Source: Chryseobacterium tructae (GTDB lineage: Bacteria; Bacteroidota; Bacteroidia; Flavobacteriales; Weeksellaceae). Taken from it: DNA of 64,000 nucleotides. Below, in pieces: positions 38,789-48,181 of the stretch. Numbering within the stretch: position 1 is the stretch's first letter; every line of letters starts with the position of its first letter. Made by a program: the position numbers and the translations under genes. The stretch covers positions 2,108,001-2,172,000 of the forward strand of contig NZ_JAUFQR010000001.1 in assembly GCF_030409875.1 (NCBI RefSeq). Direction: 5' to 3'. The notes under the pieces were generated by a model. The model did not search any database and was not told the origin of the DNA. It was given only the letters and a program-made list of their open reading frames with translations.

Positions 38789-39442
38789 ATGATCACAATA
38801 CTGAAAAATATTTTCATCACAATATTTGCTCTTTTTTCTATAGCTGTGTGTGGCCAGAAATCTGAATTGAAACAGAAGGAATATGTTTTCTTTCTGCATA
38901 ATAAATTTCTGGAAGATCATCCAGCTGATGAGGCTCACCCTAAATATGGTATTGTGGAGTATGAAAAAGTACTTCATCAGCTAAAAGATAGTAGTAATGT
39001 TATTCTTTTTGAAAAGAGAAAACCGAATACTGATCCGGCAGTATATGCTTTGAAAATAAAAAAACAAATTGATCGCCTGATAAAAAAAGGAGTTAAAGCT
39101 GAAAATATTACAGTTGTCGGAACCTCTCAAGGGGGTTATATTGCACAATATATTTCCTGGTATGAAAAAAATCCTGAACTGAAATTTGTTTTCATTGGAG
39201 CTAGTTTTAAAGATGATTCTCTAGAAAAAGATCCGAATTTCAGATTGTATGGTAGAATACTTTCCATTACAGAAAAATCAGATGAAGGTCATGTTCTTCT
39301 ATCTCAGGAACAGCGATTTATCAGATCGAATATCAAAGATTTTAAAGAGATTGAACTTAATACAGGCCTAAACCATGGGTTTTTATTTAAAGCCCTTGAT
39401 GCCTGGATTCTTCCAACAAAGGAATGGATCAATCGTAAATAG
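38789..39442 (+). CDS. Exported alpha/beta hydrolase
   Basis: This protein of about 217 residues has an N-terminal signal peptide (FITIFALFSIAVCG then QKSE), an LHNKFLEDHP segment, the nucleophile elbow VVGTSQGGYIAQY (Ser near residue 117) and a catalytic-type His in GLNHGFLF. The acid is less clear. It resembles small serine hydrolases of the dienelactone/esterase kind. A TTG at 38777 is in frame, but the ATG at 38789 is preferred. Confidence 0.8.
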   Translation: MITILKNIFITIFALFSIAVCGQKSELKQKEYVFFLHNKFLEDHPADEAHPKYGIVEYEKVLHQLKDSSNVILFEKRKPNTDPAVYALKIKKQIDRLIKKGVKAENITVVGTSQGGYIAQYISWYEKNPELKFVFIGASFKDDSLEKDPNFRLYGRILSITEKSDEGHVLLSQEQRFIRSNIKDFKEIELNTGLNHGFLFKALDAWILPTKEWINRK

Positions 39443-39784
39443 CTATAGAAAATACAAATAATTAACTTTGTATGGCTTGTTGGGAAGCATAAGAATACAA
39501 TTTTTTTTGCCACGAATACACGAATAATTTAACTATCAATTAAAAAAAAAATTTTCTATGTTCCTATGTGGTAATATTTTAAACCACATAGGAACATAGA
39601 TTTTATGCAAATAAATTTATTTGTGCATTAGTGGCCATTAAACATGCCGTATTCAATTTTATCGGAGATAAAACCTTTGCGCCTTAAAAATATAAAGCTT
39701 GTCAATATTCTTAGCGTCCTTTAGTTTGTACTATATTTTTTTAATGATTTCATTATTAGTTTTATAGTATTAATTAATCCACAA
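39443..39784. other. Intergenic region left of the IS110 element
   Basis: Contains an AACCACATAGGAACATAGA palindrome-like piece (the unit GTTCCTATGTGGT occurs inverted just before it), the TTTGCGCCTTAAAA repeat at 39650 and AT-rich sequence. No gene is seen. Confidence 0.6.
39650..39722 (+). repeat. TTTGCGCCTTAAAA dispersed repeat, copy C
   Basis: CAATTTTATCGGAGATAAAA then CCTTTGCGCCTTAAAAATATA and a TTAGCGTCCTTTAG end, matching 28258. It is immediately left of the IS110 element, which may have inserted in or near it. Confidence 0.75.
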
Positions 39785-39925
39785 GAAACAGGGTGAATCA
39801 GTTTGCGCCAGAGGATGCTAGACCTATGCAAAGATTATGAACCCTGCTTCTTTGAAAGTAAGGTCATAATAGAAATTTAGGCTTTAGACCTATTATCAAG
39901 GACTTAGACAAGACTTTCAATGTGG
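39785..39925 (+). ncRNA. Candidate bridge RNA (seekRNA) of the IS110 element
   Basis: Two consecutive stem-loops, each with an internal loop, precede the transposase. Stem 1: CAGGGT (39789) with ACCCTG (39841), then an inner stem TTTGC (39802)/GCAAA (39828); the unpaired strands 39795-39801 and 39833-39840 form an internal loop. Stem 2: TTGAAAGT (39852)/ACTTTCAA (39913), inner stem ATAATAG (39866)/CTATTAT (39890). This is the layout described for IS110-family bridge RNAs (target-binding and donor-binding loops). I could not match the loop sequences to the insertion site, so the assignment rests on position and folding. Confidence 0.55.
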
Positions 39926-39943
39926 ATGATAACCCAAAAAGTT

Positions 39944-40986
39944 ATGAAACAAAAGTACATTATCGGAATTGATATTTCCAAATCAAAATTAGATTGTGCA
40001 GTAATGGATTCTGAGTATAAGATCCAATGCGAGTTGATTATTCCCAACACAGAGAAAGGAATTGCTTCTTTTTTGAAAGATATTTTAAGAATGCTAAAAA
40101 TAACAAAAGAAGATCTTTTGATTTGCTGCGAAAATACTGGGATTTATAATCGGCCATTGGAAAAATTCTGTTCAAAATTAGGGTATTTTTCTTTGGGTAG
40201 AACACCCAATGAAAAATCAAAAAAAAGCAGCAAGTGATTTAAGAGGAAAAAGACGACAGAAAAAGATGCCAGAAGAATTGCAGAATATGCTCTGCGTTAT
40301 TATGATAAAGCAATGTTTTTATCAGGAACCAGATGAAGTTATACAACAAATGAATGTACTGGCAAAAATCCCGTGATACTTTACTGTTGCAAAAAACAGC
40401 TTTGGAAAATCAATTAAGGGAAGCTAAAAGCCACGATTTGTATGTGTTTAAGCTATTGACCCAAGCCTTTTCAAAAACGCTAAAAACTCTGACAACGTCA
40501 ATAAAAGCAATAGAAAATGAGCTTTCAGAACTCATGGAGATCCGAGATGAGATTAAGGAAAACAAAGAACTTTTGACCTCAATTCCTGGAATCGGAACTC
40601 AATGTGCTCTTAATTTAATCATCATTACCAATAACTTCAAATCGTTTGATAACGCTAAACATCTGGCTTGTTATGCGGGAGTTGTTCCGTTCAAAAATCA
40701 ATCAGGAACCATTGTGAAAAAAGAACGTGTATCGAAAATGGCGAATCAAAAACTGAAAAAGCTGCTCCATTTATCTGCCATGGCAAGTATAAGAACAGAC
40801 AAGGAATTAAAGACCTATTTTCTGAGAAAAGTAGAAGAGGGTAAAAATAAAATGAGCATTCTTAATGCTATAAGAAATAAATTAGTACATAGGATAATGG
40901 CCGTAATCAAACGAAAACAGCCATTTTTTCCTAAAGAAGAATTTTTATCAATAAAAAACACTCATAATACTTGCTTATTAACATAG
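39944..40986 (+). pseudogene. IS110-family transposase, multiply frameshifted
   Basis: The N-terminal RuvC-like part has the first acidic residue in IIGIDISKSKLD and the next in CCENTGIYN. A later segment, in a shifted frame, carries DARRIAEYALRYY. The C-terminal part (from 40366) has SIPGIGTQCALNLIIIT, HLACYAGVVPF and a conserved Ser region typical of IS110 Tnp. Restoring one frame needs about four changes between 40188 and 40365: one T removed, one A added, and two A removed. Unlike the other broken genes here the errors go in both directions. The ATG at 39944 is a likelier start than that at 39920. Confidence 0.85.
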
Positions 40987-41153
40987 AAATCTTTGCGATT
41001 TCCAACATTACTATCAGACTTTGGAATTGAGATTGTTTCGTTTCATTCGCAATGATAAGGGGGCTTAACTAAATGGTATAATATATTGGTATTTGCAGGA
41101 AATAACTGCTCATTATTTACGATGAATACAAAGTAAAAAGAAAAATAAATCCT

Positions 41154-41161
41154 TATTTTTG
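41154..41161 (+). promoter_or_regulatory. -7 element of the J-domain gene
   Basis: TATTTTTG fits TAnnTTTG; it lies 9 bases before the ATG, giving a very short leader. Confidence 0.45.
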
Positions 41162-41170
41162 TATTGCTCA

Positions 41171-41818
41171 ATGAAAGATTACTACTATTTTCTCGGTATA
41201 TCCCAGGATGCTTCAGAAGAAGACATCAAAAAAGCGTATCGAAAGCTATCTCTGAAATATCATCCTGATAAAAATGAGAATGACGATTTCTTCGCCGATC
41301 GTTTTCGTGAAATTCAGGAAGCCTATGAAATGTTGAGTGATCCGGCCAGGAGACGTAGTTATGACCAGAATTTAGAAAGTCATCAGCGAAGTTTCAGATA
41401 TAATATTCCACCTGCCATTAAAACTTTTACAGCCAATAAAATTCATGCGAAAAAGGGGGAGGAGATTATTATAAGCTGGCAAACGAGTAATGCTGATGTA
41501 GTAAAGGTTCTGCCTTTCGGGCTTGAAAAACCTTATGGGGAGAGGATCTTTAAGATCACGGAGTTTAAAGACGGGAAATTCCAGCTATTGCTTCATGCAA
41601 CCAATTCATTATTACACAAAACCGTCGTTCAGGGAATTACCATTACTGAGGTTTTTGAAAATGACACTGAGAAATTCAAAAATACGGTGGACGAAATGTA
41701 TAAGCCACAGCCCAGAACGGAAATAAATAAATCCGGTCAGCCTAAAATTATAATGCTGTTTTGGGGTGTTATTATACTGGCAGTTGCTTTATATTTCCTG
41801 ATAAAGGAATTCTTTTAA
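41171..41818 (+). CDS. J-domain (DnaJ-like) membrane protein
   Basis: This protein of about 215 residues has an N-terminal J domain (1-65) with [25 protein letters not shown], the HPDK motif and [20 protein letters not shown] beta-rich middle domain of unknown type follows, and one C-terminal membrane helix ([17 protein letters not shown]). It lacks the Gly/Phe and zinc-finger regions of DnaJ itself, so it is a J-domain co-chaperone that probably recruits DnaK to the inner membrane. The stop overlaps that of the convergent small gene by 4 bases. Confidence 0.9.
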   Translation: MKDYYYFLGISQDASEEDIKKAYRKLSLKYHPDKNENDDFFADRFREIQEAYEMLSDPARRRSYDQNLESHQRSFRYNIPPAIKTFTANKIHAKKGEEIIISWQTSNADVVKVLPFGLEKPYGERIFKITEFKDGKFQLLLHATNSLLHKTVVQGITITEVFENDTEKFKNTVDEMYKPQPRTEINKSGQPKIIMLFWGVIILAVALYFLIKEFF

Positions 41819-41967
41819 GCCATTTTCTTCCTTCCAGGACACTTTTTACATCTTTTCCCTTTCTTGAATTTTTTGCAGCAAGATTTCTTTTCGCAAAACA
41901 TTTCTTCGTTGTTGAATGAGTATACAGGAGCCAAAGGCGGAACTTTAAACGGGACAATCATATTCAT
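41815..41967 (-). CDS. Tiny Cys/Lys-rich protein (50 residues)
   Basis: This ORF begins [20 protein letters not shown] and continues into a dense basic cysteine cluster: [19 protein letters not shown], then PGRKKMA. Five Cys and many Lys in the C-terminal half suggest zinc or nucleic-acid binding; no known family is recognised. Its start is the ATG at 41967 and its stop overlaps that of the J-domain gene. A longer overlapping frame in this place is only a shadow, as it lacks this composition. Confidence 0.65.
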   Translation of the reverse strand: MNMIVPFKVPPLAPVYSFNNEEMFCEKKSCCKKFKKGKRCKKCPGRKKMA

Positions 41968-42375
41968 GTTGCAAATATATTAATTTAGAATAAATATAAT
42001 TAATAAAAAATCATAAATTTCTTAAAACCTGATGGATAGCAGTCAGAGCTCTTCTTTATAGAGTAAAAAGCTTTAATATTTGAGTATATAGAAAGGGGTA
42101 ATTTTTCACATTTTTCATACTAAAGAATTTGTTTTTTACCTATTATAAATAAAAACAAATGTTAGTGAACTTTAATCTTTACCGGAATTTTCATCTGATT
42201 TTTCATGAATAATTCATTGTTTTATTGATAATGAATTATAGATATTATTGATTACTATTTGTAAAATAAAGACAATAGTTGTTTAAAATAGATGAAACCT
42301 TATTTACTAGCTATCAAAAGCTAATTGTTTTGCAATAAGTAAACTATTTAGTGAATTATCATTGATGATATGCTG
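41968..42375. other. AT-rich region upstream of gcvP
   Basis: I see no gene. There are many ATTGATAATGAATTA-like inverted AT segments, and no glycine-riboswitch-like core that I can recognise. The gcvP promoter follows at 42376. Confidence 0.5.
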
Positions 42376-42406
42376 TTGTACAATCGTGTAAAAAATTGTA
42401 ATTTTA
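42376..42406 (+). promoter_or_regulatory. Promoter of gcvP
   Basis: TTG at 42376-42378 and TAATTTTA at 42399-42406 (20 bases between them) resemble the Bacteroidota TTG/TAnnTTTG pair; the last base differs. Leader of about 30 bases. Confidence 0.5.
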
Positions 42407-42441
42407 CCCATCTTTTTACAAACAAAATCTAATAAATAAAA

Positions 42442-45299
42442 ATGAATACAGAACAGTTTGTGAGCCGTCACATTTCCCTAAATGAAGCCGATAAACAGGC
42501 GATGTTGGAAAAACTTGGCGTTTCTAGTATTGAAGAGTTAATTTCTCAGACCATCCCTTCTTCTATCCGTTTAGAAAAAGATCTTGAGATTTCAGATGCA
42601 CTTTCGGAATATGAAATGCTAAACCACTCTAAGGAGTTGGCATCAAAAAATACTGATTATACAAGTTATATCGGTTTCGGATACCACAATACCCTTTTAC
42701 CATCAGCTATTCAGAGAAATATCTTTGAAAATCCAAGCTGGTATACTGCATACACTCCATATCAGGCTGAAATTGCACAAGGAAGACTAGAAGCTCTTCT
42801 TAATTTTCAGACTGTAGTGTGTGATCTTACAGGTTTTGGTCTTGCAAATGCTTCTTTGTTGGATGAGTCTACTGCAGCTGCTGAAGCAATGCACATGTTC
42901 TTCAACAACAGAACAAAGATCAGAAGAAAGGAGAAGCTAATAAATTCTTTATCTCTGACCTTGTGTTGCCTCAAACAATCTCCGTATTGAAAACTAAGGC
43001 TGAAGGATTAGGAATTGAAGTTGTTGAAGGAGACCACAAAACTCATGCATTTGATGCTTCTTATTATGGTGTTTTATTACAATATCCAGGGAAAAACGGA
43101 ATTGTTCTGGATTATACAGAAAACATCGTAGAATATAAGAAATTAGACCTTCAGGTAGCTGTTGCATGTGATCCAATGGCATTGGTGAAATTGAAGTCAC
43201 CAGCTGAAATGGGTGCTGATTGTGCAGTAGGTACTTCACAGAGATTTGGTATTCCATTAGGATACGGAGGTCCTCACGCAGCATTCTTTGCTTGTAGAGA
43301 AGAATATAAAAGAGATATTCCTGGAAGAATCATTGGAGTTTCTCAGGACATGTACGGAAAACGTGCACTAAGAATGGCGTTACAGACTAGAGAACAGCAC
43401 ATCAAGAGAGAGAAGGCAACTTCTAATATCTGTACTGCTCAGGTTCTTTTAGCGGTAATGGCAGGTATGTATGCTGTTTACCACGGTCCAAAAGGATTAA
43501 ACTATATCGCAGATCAGATCCACTTTAAAGCAAATGCATTAAAAGGAGGTCTTTCAGCATTAGGCTATCAGGTGGTAGAAGAGCCAATCTTCGATACCGT
43601 GAAAATCACAATGCCAGAAGAAGAAAAAGGAAGACTGATGAGAATGATGCAGGATCACAGACTTAACCTTAACTATTTCACAGAAGGAGTTGTAAGTATT
43701 GCGATCAACGAAAGTACTACATTAGAGAAATTAAACTATCTGATGGCTTCTTTTGCTCAGTTCAAAGACAAGCAGACTTTCAAATTAGAAATCAAAGAAG
43801 GATACAGCATTCCTGAAGAAAACCTTAGAAAGGATCAAATTCTTACAGAAGAAGTATTCAACAGATACCACACAGAAACAGAATTGATGCGTTACATCAA
43901 GCGTCTTGAGAGAAAAGACTTATCATTGACGCACTCAATGATTTCTTTAGGATCTTGTACAATGAAACTGAACGCAGCTACTCAAATGTTGCCACTTTCA
44001 TGGGCAGATTGGGGGAGTGTACACCCATTTGTACCGGTAGATCAGGCTGGAGGATATCAGCAAATGATTGCAGAACTTGAAAAAGATCTTGCTGAGATCA
44101 CAGGCTTCGCAGGAACTTCATTACAGCCAAACTCTGGAGCTCAAGGAGAGTATGCAGGATTAATGGTAATCAGAGAATACCATATCTCAAGAGGAGACCA
44201 CCACAGAAATGTAGTATTGATCCCTCAATCTGCACACGGAACTAACCCAGCTTCTGCTGCCATGGCAGGAATGAAAATCGTAGTCGTTAAAAACCTTGAA
44301 AACGGGGAAATCGATTTCGAAGATCTTAAAGCTAAAACAGAATTACATTCAGAGAATCTATCTGCTGTAATGATTACATATCCGTCTACTTACGGATTCT
44401 TTGATGCTAACATCAAGGAAATTACCAACTTGATTCACGAGCACGGCGGACAAGTATATATGGATGGTGCCAATATGAACGCTCAGGTAGGATTTACAAG
44501 CCCAGGAAACATTGGAGCAGATGTTTGTCACCTGAACCTTCACAAGACTTTTGCAATCCCTCACGGAGGTGGAGGTCCTGGAGTTGGTCCAATCTGTGTT
44601 GCAAAACACTTAGTACCATTCCTTCCTTCCAATGCGAATATCAAAATTGGAACTAAAGAAGCAATTGAAGGTATTTCTGCAGCACCTTACGGTTCAGGAT
44701 TGATCCTAAACATTTCTTATGCTTATATCAAAATGTTAGGAACAGATGGATTGAAAAAAGCTACAGGACATGCGATCATGAATGCTAACTACCTTAAAGT
44801 AATTTTAGCAGAGCACTTCCCAATCTTGTATTCAAACGAAAATGGAAGAGTAGCGCACGAATGTATCGTAGATTTCCGTCAGTTCAAATCTTTAGGAATT
44901 GAAGTAGCTGATGTAGCGAAGAGATTAATGGACTACGGTTTCCACGCACCTACAGTTTCTTTCCCAGTGGCAGGAACATTAATGATTGAGCCTACAGAAT
45001 CTGAAAGCAAGTCTGAAATCGATCGTTTTGCAGAAGCTCTAATCTCTATCAAACATGAAATTGATGAGATTGCTAACGGACAAGCAGATCCGGCAAACAA
45101 CGTATTGAAAAATGCTCCTCACACAGAACAATTGGTCATCTCTGATTCTTGGGATAAACCATACAGTAGAGAAAAGGCAGCTTATCCGCTAGAGTGGGTA
45201 AGAGACCACAAATTCTTCGCTTCTGTATCAAGAGTAGATGAAGCGTACGGAGACAGAAACTTAGTATGTACTTGTGAGCCTATTGAAGCTTATATGTAA
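42442..45299 (+). CDS. gcvP: Glycine dehydrogenase (decarboxylating), P-protein (frameshifted at about 42916)
   Basis: This is the PLP-dependent P-protein of the glycine cleavage system, about 952 residues when repaired. The N-terminus is [30 protein letters not shown] and [20 protein letters not shown] lie before the break. One extra A in ACAAAGATC (42915-42917) restores [14 protein letters not shown] and joins the halves. The PLP-binding Lys is in [18 protein letters not shown] (coding position near 44550). Other cleavage-system genes are not in the window. Two copies of a terminator follow. Confidence 0.94.
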
Positions 45300-45322
45300 A
45301 TAGAAATTTTTCTAGATATATC

Positions 45323-45357
45323 AAATCCCTCTCAGTGATGAGAGGGATTTTTGTTTT
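45323..45357 (+). terminator. gcvP terminator
   Basis: AAATCCCTCTCA pairs with TGAGAGGGATTT, then TTGTTTTTT. Part of a segment repeated at 45499. Confidence 0.85.
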
Positions 45358-45498
45358 TTATAATTTCGCAAAGTCTATTTTTCCATCAATTCATTAATTA
45401 AATTGTTAATAAAGGTATAAGTGTCATCTAATGCAGTTTCACAAAACTTTCTATTGGTAAGTAATATGCTAACTTCTCATAGAATGCGGAGCTTAGTT

Positions 45499-45552
45499 TT
45501 TTTCTAGATATATCAAATCCCTCTTATCACTGAGAGGGATTTTTGTTTTTAT
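45499..45552 (+). repeat. Second copy of the gcvP terminator segment
   Basis: The 26-base stretch at 45307-45332 reappears at 45499-45524 and again forms a hairpin (AAATCCCTCT/AGAGGGATTT) with a T run. The two copies are 192 bases apart, and the DNA between them shows no gene. The remaining gap up to 45754 is AT-rich with a CTTCACTCAGTGAAG palindrome. Confidence 0.85.
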
Positions 45553-45754
45553 CGTCATTGTACGTGAGGTGATTTTAACGCAATTTCGCAAAGATTTTTT
45601 GATTACCCTTGTATAGGTCGTTAGCAAAGGTGCTTCACTCAGTGAAGCTTAAGCTCTTTGAATGTTTTTCTATTTTCCTTGGTCAATTATTCTAGTCTTG
45701 CCATTATGTAACATAATGTAGGGAAGTAGATTTTGTAGAGTGAATGCTATTTTT

Positions 45755-46807
45755 TTACCTTTTCTTTTTTTTTATGCTATTTTCTTCTAAATATTTATCA
45801 ATAGGGATATTTTCGCTTAAAAGTAGGTGATATGTTTGTTCACTAATATTGATCCAATTCTTTTGCCAAGCCTTCTCAAAATATTTTTCTGCATCAGTAA
45901 GCATCATTATAGTTCTTAATATTCCTATTATCGTTGTTTTTTCTGTAAAATTATAATTTAAAATTTTATTAATAATAGTTTCTGAACTTAATTTATCTAA
46001 TTCATCAATGGTATTTATACCAAAACTTTTTAGTTCAGTAATTACTTTGTTGGTATCAACGGGTAAAATTTTATTTTCTTTATAAAGAGGAGAAAATTTC
46101 TTTCTAATATAAGCTTCAAGAGATGTGGAGTTTATTTCAAAATTCAATTCACCAGACTGTGTTCCTTCAATTACTTTATTTGATAATTCATCAATTTCTT
46201 TTGAAATGTTATTGAATTCACGATCAGCTATTTCAAGAGAGCCTGATAGTAACATAAATCTTCGAGCTATCTCATCAGGTAATTTTCCCGAAAATTTATA
46301 ATTTCTATCATGTTCGATTTCAGCCCATGCATGTTGTAATATGGATCTAATTTGAATTTCAAAAACAAGACCTTCTAATGATTTATATTCAACTAATTTT
46401 AGTCTATCTTTTTTTAATTTTCCAATATAATGTACCGATTTATACCCAACTTTGTCTGTGCCTAAGTTTTTACTTTTATCAATACTTTTTTCATTATCTA
46501 TTTCAAAAATATTTTCAACAATTTTAGAAATTTTTTTAACATCGTCTTCTACATATGTTATTATTCTTATTCCTGATAAATCTGTTATTTGCTCTATAGG
46601 GTTATCATATTTTTCATTTGAAATTTTGTTTCGGAAACTTTCAACATCTTTCACTCTTGAAGTTATTGCGTGAAATGATAGCTTCTCTTCTTCTAAAACT
46701 TCAACTAAAATGCTTTCAATTTTAAAGCATAACTTCTTAAATAAGTGTCTTTTCTCAATAAACCAATTTACAGAAGATTCTACTATTTGATTCTTATTTT
46801 CGTTCAT
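45755..46807 (-). CDS. Solo RelA/SpoT-domain nucleotidyltransferase
   Basis: This 350-residue protein has the (p)ppGpp synthetase fold at about 30-200: FHAITSRVKDVESF, ITDLSGIRIITYVEDD, GYKSVHYIG, and FEIQIRSILQHAWAEIEHDRNYK. It has no HD hydrolase domain. The C-terminal 150 residues (KVIEGTQSGELNFEIN and after) are helical and unlike the usual TGS/ACT tail. The AT content is higher than the neighbours'. It may be a small alarmone synthetase or a toxic (ToxSAS-like) or phage-sensing relative; no obvious antitoxin neighbour other than the HTH protein upstream. Confidence 0.85.
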   Translation of the reverse strand: MNENKNQIVESSVNWFIEKRHLFKKLCFKIESILVEVLEEEKLSFHAITSRVKDVESFRNKISNEKYDNPIEQITDLSGIRIITYVEDDVKKISKIVENIFEIDNEKSIDKSKNLGTDKVGYKSVHYIGKLKKDRLKLVEYKSLEGLVFEIQIRSILQHAWAEIEHDRNYKFSGKLPDEIARRFMLLSGSLEIADREFNNISKEIDELSNKVIEGTQSGELNFEINSTSLEAYIRKKFSPLYKENKILPVDTNKVITELKSFGINTIDELDKLSSETIINKILNYNFTEKTTIIGILRTIMMLTDAEKYFEKAWQKNWINISEQTYHLLLSENIPIDKYLEENSIKKKKR

Positions 46808-46919
46808 GTTATTAGTCCTATTTCAAATAATTCATATTTTTAACCTTAACAATTTTATGTTTTTTATTATTAAACCTTAAAATTGCTGGATAAATTCTAA
46901 ATTTTTAATATTATAATTA

Positions 46920-47318
46920 CTATTTATTCTTTATTAACACTTCTAATCTGTACATCATATCATCTTTTTCCTTCAACATTCTTTCGTAAAGAGCAATTTT
47001 CTCTTCATGAAGCTGGATGATTTTATCAATAGGATTGTAATTATTCACAATAACACCTGTTGCGTTATCATGAAAATTGCTTGAAATAATATTTATAGCC
47101 TGTTCTTCATCAAAATTCTGGAATGCTTCCACAGGGATTTTCAAAACTGCGGAGATTTTTTGAAGAAGAGGATCTTCAATAGTTTCTTTCTGTTCCAATA
47201 ATGAGACTTTCTTTTGATTCCAGTCATCACCTAAATCCAATGCTAAGGCTTCCTGCTTGATGCCTAGCATTTCTCTGAATCTTTTTACATTTCTTCCCTG
47301 ATGTACTTTCTGTTCCAT
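46920..47318 (-). CDS. XRE-type helix-turn-helix protein
   Basis: This 132-residue protein has an N-terminal HTH_XRE domain (RNVKRFREMLGIKQEALALDLGDDWNQKKVSLLEQ, residues 9-43) and a C-terminal coiled coil (NPIDKIIQLHEEKIALYERMLKEKDDMMYRLEVLI). This combination is common in Chryseobacterium. It lies 112 bases upstream of the RelA/SpoT gene on the same strand; it may regulate it, but the link is unproven. Confidence 0.85.
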   Translation of the reverse strand: MEQKVHQGRNVKRFREMLGIKQEALALDLGDDWNQKKVSLLEQKETIEDPLLQKISAVLKIPVEAFQNFDEEQAINIISSNFHDNATGVIVNNYNPIDKIIQLHEEKIALYERMLKEKDDMMYRLEVLIKNK

Positions 47319-47423
47319 TTGTGGTTTTAATCTTATTTGAAGGTTAATGATAAGTAAAGATAGAAAATTGCGGTGGATATTAAAATGTAGAGCTGAAGAA
47401 TTATACCAAATTCTTTTTAATTA

Positions 47424-47456
47424 AAGCAAAAAAAGCCTTCCAAAATCTTGAAAGGC
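47424..47456 (-). terminator. Terminator after the small lipoprotein gene
   Basis: AAAGCCTTCC-type arms pair with GAAAGGCTCTTT; on the minus strand the stem is followed by a T-rich run. Confidence 0.65.
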
Positions 47457-47478
47457 TCTTTGCATTATATTTATTTTG

Positions 47479-47652
47479 TTATCTTCTCTTATAGCTGTAC
47501 GCCACCAAAATGGCTACTCCCATAGTAAGCACTGTTATCATTGAAATCGTTTCAATAGAGATTCCACTTTTCATCTGTGTGTTTTCTTTTTCACAAGAAT
47601 AAAAGAATAATACTGTCAATAATAGACAGCTCGATAGTAATTTTCTAATCAT
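47479..47652 (-). CDS. Small lipoprotein-like membrane peptide (57 residues)
   Basis: The ORF starts MIRKLLSSCLLLTVLFFYSC (a lipoprotein signal ending in Cys) and has a second hydrophobic helix (ISMITVLTMGVAILVAYS) and an RR end. It is flanked by its own terminator and separated from the HTH gene. No family is recognised. It resembles, in its helix plus RR tail, the 26-residue peptide at 49942. Confidence 0.55.
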   Translation of the reverse strand: MIRKLLSSCLLLTVLFFYSCEKENTQMKSGISIETISMITVLTMGVAILVAYSYKRR

Positions 47653-47744
47653 AATTGCATTTGTTTGGTTATTAATGTTTTATAATCAAAAAGTATACCG
47701 ATTTTATAGACTATATGAAGAGTGGCTTTTAGTGTGTGCGAGAC

Positions 47745-48176
47745 CTAATTTTCATTTATTTTTCTTGAGATTTTATCAATGACTGTTTGGTGCTGGAAAT
47801 AATCAACAATAGTGAGAATAACAAAAAATAAGCTGGGTACAACAAGTTCTAAGATCCAATGTTGAACAAGAAAGTAGAAAATAAGAAAAAGGATACCGGC
47901 ATAGACCAGGTTAAATAGGATAGGATAGAAGGCTTCTACCTTATAGGTTAATGTTTTTGCACTTTCATTGTAGATAAAGTGTTCTTTGCCGGGCGATAGT
48001 ATCAGAGGAGATCTTTTTGAAAAATCAAGCTTAATAAGACTGTCTTTTCCTGTAATTATATTATCATGAATATGTATGTCGTTCACTTCTCTTTCGATGA
48101 AAGAATCATGTACAGCATCAATGACGTTTTTTGAGGTTTTTTCCCTCTTTATTTTTGTTTTAAATGTATAGAACAT
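47745..48176 (-). CDS. Small membrane protein of unknown function
   Basis: This 143-residue protein has a soluble N-terminal half with beta-like IHIHDNIITGKDSLIKLDFS and PLILSPGKEHFIYNE segments and two adjacent hydrophobic helices at about 86-104 and 107-125. It is not recognised. It lies 5 bases downstream of the YggS gene and is likely in the same operon. Confidence 0.75.
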   Translation of the reverse strand: MFYTFKTKIKREKTSKNVIDAVHDSFIEREVNDIHIHDNIITGKDSLIKLDFSKRSPLILSPGKEHFIYNESAKTLTYKVEAFYPILFNLVYAGILFLIFYFLVQHWILELVVPSLFFVILTIVDYFQHQTVIDKISRKINEN

Positions 48177-48181
48177 ACTCG

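Larger units (their letters stand above)
39785..41000 (+). mobile_element. IS110-family insertion sequence (boundaries approximate)
   Basis: The element consists of a structured non-coding left end (about 39785-39925), a DEDD-type transposase gene and a short right end. IS110 elements lack terminal inverted repeats, so the ends cannot be fixed by eye; I saw no target duplication. The transposase reading frame is interrupted several times, so this copy is inactive as read. Confidence 0.8.

Noticed and set aside
41772-41957. 61-codon minus-strand frame over the small Cys/Lys gene
   Set aside because: It is a shifted reading of the same DNA; the frame at 41815-41967 has the better start and a structured composition.
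41968-42441. Glycine riboswitch before gcvP
   Set aside because: No recognisable paired GGA-containing aptamer cores; the leader inferred from the promoter is only about 30 bases.
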